Positions 34,191 to 37,287 of a stretch of DNA of 37,287 bases are shown piece after piece (positions within the stretch are counted from its first letter, which is position 1; every line of letters begins with the position of its first letter). The position numbers were made by a program, and so were the translations under genes. The DNA lies in NCBI GenBank assembly GCA_947444055.1, contig CANEYR010000033.1:1-37287 (forward strand), read 5' to 3'. The notes under the pieces are model-generated. The model had not been told where the DNA came from and did not search any database. It saw only the letters and a program-made list of their open reading frames with translations. The stretch is from Planctomycetota bacterium. GTDB lineage: Bacteria > Planctomycetota > UBA1135 > UBA2386.

Positions 34191-35116
34191 CGCAGCGTCA
34201 CTTCCTTGCCCTGACGCCACACCACGATCTCGGTCTCGACGCCAGCGGTGAGCGTCAACGCGATGAAGGCGTGGAAGTGGTCAAAGCTCACGAACTGTCG
34301 CCGTCCCGCGAACGCGACCACGAGGTCGCCCTTCGCCAAGCCAGCGGCTTTCGCGGCACGGCCACGATGCGCACCCTTACCCCAGTCCACCAGATACTGC
34401 ACGCGCAACGCCAAGGATGCCGCCGTCAGACCTACACGTTCTCGCTCGAAGGCTGACAGCATTGGCCCGCCAAAGCCCGGCGATGGCGACAGGTTCCATT
34501 TGAAGGGCCGCCACGCGTAATCCTCGGGAGCGCACTGCTTCCAACCAGCCGCGAGCGTCAACACGACGTCGTGGCTGTCGTCACCACGACGCAGACGCGC
34601 CGACAGTTTGGTGGCGGTGGTCGGCGCCTGGTGCAAAGCCCACTGCACATCACTGAGCGTGCGCACGGTGTGTTGCTCGGCCAGCGACGCCAGCTCATCG
34701 CCAACCTTCACGCCGGCCTTTGCTGCCGCCGAGTTCTCCATTACCGCGATCACGCGCGTTTGCTGTCGGCGATCCAGGGTGAACCCGACACGCTCGGGAT
34801 CGGGAAACACAAACGCCTGATCCCGCTGCCACATTCCCTTAGCCACCGCGTGATGAAACTCGGCGTCGTGGATCGTGTGACAGTGCACGCAATCGATCTT
34901 TTGCCCCAGGGCCAGACGTTGCTTCAACGCCGGTAGCTCGATCACCGGCCGCGGCGGCCGTTGGCTCGCTGGCTTTGGCGCACGGTCGTAGCTGCGGTGT
35001 TCGACCACCGTGTCGCGCAACAGCTGCGACAACGAATCGAGCCCCAGATACGCATGAGCATCCGCTGCCCCCGTGCGGCTGCCGTACCGGTGATAGATCG
35101 TGCCATCGGCATGCAT
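34172..35116 (-). pseudogene. 5'-truncated thioredoxin-like/c-heme/PDZ protein
   Basis: The frame starts abruptly at MHADGTIYHRYGSR, which looks like the interior of a thioredoxin-like domain (the usual strand before a G-T-x-Y-x-R-Y-G segment is missing). Three codons upstream is a stop. No signal peptide exists, although the protein carries a c-type heme motif C-V-H-C-H (DCVHCHTIHD), which requires export. Two PDZ-like domains follow (VIAVMENSAAAKAGVKVGDE and AKAAGLAKGDLVVAFAGR). The intact gene would have begun to the right, where a different truncated gene now starts. If translated from ATG 35116 it would stay in the cytoplasm without heme, so it is probably dead. Confidence 0.7.
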
Positions 35117-35117
35117 C

Positions 35118-35372
35118 AGCGCGATCTACCTCACCATCGCGGCCAGCTACATGGTCCCCGGTATCAACGAGCACGTGTGGTCGTGGAGCATCTTCGCCGC
35201 GCTGTTCGTGTTGACGATCCTGCTCGAACGCCCCTTCGTGCATGGCGTGCTGTCGCCGCGCGGCGCGACTCCGCAACAGGTGCTGCGCGCGACGCTGCGC
35301 ATTCACGCGGTGAGTTACTCCCTGATGCTGGCGGCTGGGTTGTGGTTCAACGACTTCTTGCCGCTAACGTGA
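35118..35372 (+). pseudogene. 5'-truncated membrane protein, paralogue of the next gene
   Basis: About 85 codons with no credible start (a GTG at 35100 lies in sequence of the neighbouring minus-strand gene). It begins AIYLTIAASYMVPG and has hydrophobic segments FAALFVLTILLERPFV and HAVSYSLMLAAGLW. These match the downstream gene's ALYLNV, FALTLLVELPFV and HAVSYPLMLAAAWW at the same spacing. By that comparison roughly 65 N-terminal residues are missing. The left end coincides with the broken 5' end of the minus-strand PDZ/heme gene. Confidence 0.65.
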
Positions 35373-35415
35373 TGGGAATGACAATGAGCAACGCAGGTCG
35401 GCGTCGAGGAGCTGC

Positions 35416-36375
35416 GTGATGCTCGCCAACGCCGGCACGCCGTTGATGTTCTTCGGCTTCTTCTACGTCACGTTTGCGAACGTGGCGCTGGGACTGCTGG
35501 AAGGGGCGATGCTCGCGGCGATATGGCGCGCCAGCTTCGTGCGCAGCGTGCTGATCATGGTGGCCGCGAACCTCGTATCGAGCTGGGTCGGCGCGCTCTA
35601 CTTGAACGTGGTCGCGGGCACGGACCTCACGATCGCCAACGTGCAGGCGTGGCTGTGGGTGAGCCTCGCGGTGATGTTCGCGCTGACGCTGCTCGTCGAA
35701 CTGCCGTTCGTGCGGTGGACGCTGGCGACGCCGTCATCGCGGCAGCGGCCACGACCGGGGATCCCTGCTCTGTGGCGACTGGCGATGCACGCGACGCTGT
35801 GCGTGCATGCCGTCAGTTACCCGTTGATGCTGGCTGCTGCATGGTGGAGTGGCGTGCAGCTGCTGCCCGACTGGACGGTGGTGCCGGTCGCGCAACTGGC
35901 GCAGCCAGGCACGCACGTCGTCTTCTACATGGAGCAGCACGGCACGAAGGTGTGTCGGCGCGACCTCGTGAGCGGCGGCGACACCGTCGTCGGCGAGGTT
36001 CCGTCGCTCGATGGCGGCCCGCTGTTCTTGCACCCCGATGCCGATGGCGTGATGCGCCTGTGTGCTTGGCTAGACCACGAGACATCAACTGTGATCGCGC
36101 GAGTGCCCGGCGTCGTCGCGCCGACGCTGGATTCGCCGTGGAAGTTCACGGGCCACTTCTGGGGCTACCTCCTGTGCGAAGGCCCAGGACAGCAGCGCCT
36201 CCTATCGGGGGAGACCCCCTTGTCGCAGTGGTGGCAGATTCACGCGCAGCCCATCGTCGACGACGTCGCCTTCGTGACGATGTCGGATCAGATCTGCTTG
36301 CTGAAGGCGTCCACCGGCGAGATCGCGCTCGTCGGTCGCGGCCGGGGTGCTGTGGTCGCGGCAGTGCGTCGCTGA
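35416..36375 (+). CDS. Membrane protein with C-terminal beta-propeller-like domain
   Basis: 319 residues from GTG 35416 (ATG 35419 next), preceded by GAGGAG at good distance. About four transmembrane segments occupy residues 1-150. The C-terminal 170 residues are soluble and beta-rich (THVVFYMEQHGTKVCRRDL; DQICLLKASTGEIALVGRG), resembling single blades of a PD40/WD-like propeller, but too short for a full propeller. The N-terminal part is paralogous to the truncated fragment just upstream, so this looks like a tandem duplication in which only one copy gained or kept the soluble domain. No family was recognised. Confidence 0.75.
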   Translation: MMLANAGTPLMFFGFFYVTFANVALGLLEGAMLAAIWRASFVRSVLIMVAANLVSSWVGALYLNVVAGTDLTIANVQAWLWVSLAVMFALTLLVELPFVRWTLATPSSRQRPRPGIPALWRLAMHATLCVHAVSYPLMLAAAWWSGVQLLPDWTVVPVAQLAQPGTHVVFYMEQHGTKVCRRDLVSGGDTVVGEVPSLDGGPLFLHPDADGVMRLCAWLDHETSTVIARVPGVVAPTLDSPWKFTGHFWGYLLCEGPGQQRLLSGETPLSQWWQIHAQPIVDDVAFVTMSDQICLLKASTGEIALVGRGRGAVVAAVRR

Positions 36376-36437
36376 CTCACGTCGTCGAAGCCAGCTCGCG
36401 GATCTGCGCCGTGTGCCGCGCTTCGCAGTATCGCTCA

Positions 36438-36457
36438 CGGTCGAAACGGTTTCACCG
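36438..36457. terminator. Possible bidirectional hairpin between convergent genes
   Basis: An imperfect inverted repeat (CGGTCGAAA-CGG-TTTCACCG, one unpaired base) lies in the 90-base gap between the convergent membrane-protein and ankyrin genes. It could serve both as terminator; no T-run is present. Confidence 0.3.
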
Positions 36458-36465
36458 CGACGCGC

Positions 36466-37032
36466 TCACCATCCGAACGCCTGCTCGGGCGACTCGTAGC
36501 CCAGGTTGCCCATCTTCGCGAACATGGAGTCTCGCGTGATGCCATCGCGCGTGAGTCTGGCGACCAGTTGCTCGCGGCTCGACGAGGGCCAATCCTGCAT
36601 CGCGCTGAACACCGTCTCATGCGTGGACAGCAAGTAGTCGGCGCGCGCACCGTGGCCGAGCAGCAGCAGCACGACATCGCCCGCTTGGCTTTGCACCGCG
36701 CAGTGCAGCGGGTTCTCGAAGAAGTGGTCGTTCACCGCGTTTGCATCGGCGCCGCGGGACAACAGCAGCCGCGCGCAACCGAGGCGCCCTTGGCAGCTGG
36801 CATAGTGCAGTGCCGTACGCCCGCAGGAATCGCGGCCGTCGACCGGGACCCCGAGGTCGAGCAGCACGGTGGCGCCGCCCACGAAATCCTCGATCACCAT
36901 CCAGTGCAGCAGCGGATCGCCGGCCCACTGCGCCTGCAGCAGTTCGGGGTCCGCCGCGGCGAGACGACGTGCTTCCGCGGGATCGGTGATGCAGGCGTCG
37001 ACGAAGGCGCCGACGCGTTCCGCAGCATCCAT
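36466..37032 (-). CDS. Ankyrin-repeat protein
   Basis: 188 residues from ATG 37032. Ankyrin repeats are visible: DPLLHWMVIEDFVGGATVLL, then GRTALHYASCQGRLGCARLL and NPLHCAVQSQAGDVVLLLLG, each with the T/P-L-H-x-A core, and GADANAV-type turns between. Such proteins mediate protein contacts; no enzymatic domain is present. It is cytoplasmic, as there is no signal peptide. The ATG shares its first base with the TGA of the upstream hydratase fragment (TGATG), suggesting it was once translationally coupled to that gene. The open frame to 37281 upstream is out of frame with that fragment and not credible. Confidence 0.85.
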   Translation of the reverse strand: MDAAERVGAFVDACITDPAEARRLAAADPELLQAQWAGDPLLHWMVIEDFVGGATVLLDLGVPVDGRDSCGRTALHYASCQGRLGCARLLLSRGADANAVNDHFFENPLHCAVQSQAGDVVLLLLGHGARADYLLSTHETVFSAMQDWPSSSREQLVARLTRDGITRDSMFAKMGNLGYESPEQAFGW

Positions 37033-37139
37033 CACCGATGTACGAACGTGGCCTTCACCTTCGGCCCGTTCTTGATGAAGTTGTCGACGCCGATGCGCAT
37101 GTCCTCGGTGCCGCACACTTCGCCAAAGTACTTCGCTTC
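37032..37139 (-). pseudogene. C-terminal fragment of an enoyl-CoA hydratase-like protein
   Basis: Reading the minus strand from about 37139 to the TGA at 37032-37034 gives EAKYFGEVCGTEDMRIGVDN and a short basic tail, which matches the last helix region of crotonase-family enzymes (F-G-x-x-x-x-T-E-D-x-x-x-G). Upstream of 37140 the frame stays open to the window edge but becomes Arg/Gly/Pro-rich and unlike a crotonase. So either the gene is truncated here or the rest is altered. The remaining bases 37140-37287 hold nothing I can support. Confidence 0.5.
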
Positions 37140-37287
37140 GGGTATAGGAAATCCAAGCTGCGGTCCCGGACCAACCGGAACCCGATCCCGCCAGTCTGCC
37201 GCCCCCGCACCCCCTCGTCCAGCGGGTCGCGCCGGCCTGTTCAGGCGCCTGCCATGCCACTTTCGCGCCCGGCGAACACACCGCTCC

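Noticed and set aside
35374..35418. 15-codon open frame ending on the start of the membrane gene
   Set aside because: It could be a coupled leader peptide, but the length is too short and nothing in its sequence supports translation.

Overview
The window is GC-rich bacterial chromosome, densely coded on both strands, with one tRNA gene. I saw no rRNA, CRISPR array, prophage or intact insertion sequence. The gene style suggests a Planctomycetota-like organism: secreted beta-helix proteins with a characteristic C-terminal module, many lipoproteins, a carboxypeptidase-regulatory-like/TonB-dependent receptor, a TopA ending in Toprim_C repeats, and many GTG starts. That assignment is inference from protein style; no rRNA or marker gene tests it.

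Layout. (1) 1-9096: the end of a TPR protein, then a minus-strand block: secreted beta-helix protein, lipoprotein, TonB-dependent receptor, diheme NorC-like cytochrome and a heme-copper-oxidase/NO-reductase-like subunit that lacks two expected metal-ligand histidines. (2) 9323-14478: a lipoprotein, topA, a UbiE-like methyltransferase and a 3' remnant of an Rpn/DUF4351 protein. (3) 14530-17071: a methyltransferase, a Phd/VapC-type toxin-antitoxin pair with a palindromic operator, and a DraRnl-type RNA ligase. (4) 17183-23616: nadA, a chemoreceptor-like protein, zwf-opcA (oxidative pentose phosphate entry) and an alpha/beta-hydrolase lipoprotein whose nucleophile serine is replaced by glycine. 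(5) 23640-28046 (minus): Kef-type K+/H+ antiporter, anchored endonuclease/exonuclease/phosphatase protein and NhaD-type antiporter, an apparent ion-homeostasis operon. (6) 28285-32422: a secreted protein broken by a frameshift, an ALDH7-type aldehyde dehydrogenase, two strong hairpins, a homoserine kinase and tRNA-Val(CAC). (7) 32474-34190: four helically phased direct repeats, then a radical SAM/SPASM-like enzyme overlapping a small NDK-like protein. (8) 34172-37287: a scarred region. Two divergent genes have both lost their 5' ends at one junction near 35,120; an intact tandem paralogue of one follows, then an ankyrin protein coupled to the tail of a broken enoyl-CoA hydratase.

Best candidates for something undescribed are the non-canonical NorB/NorC-like pair in a TonB-receptor block and the radical SAM plus degenerate NDK-like pair behind phased repeats. 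The junction near 35,120, the frameshift at about 28,823, the Rpn remnant and the hydratase tail show recent local gene decay or assembly error. Several genes also carry in-frame 9-15 bp tandem repeats.
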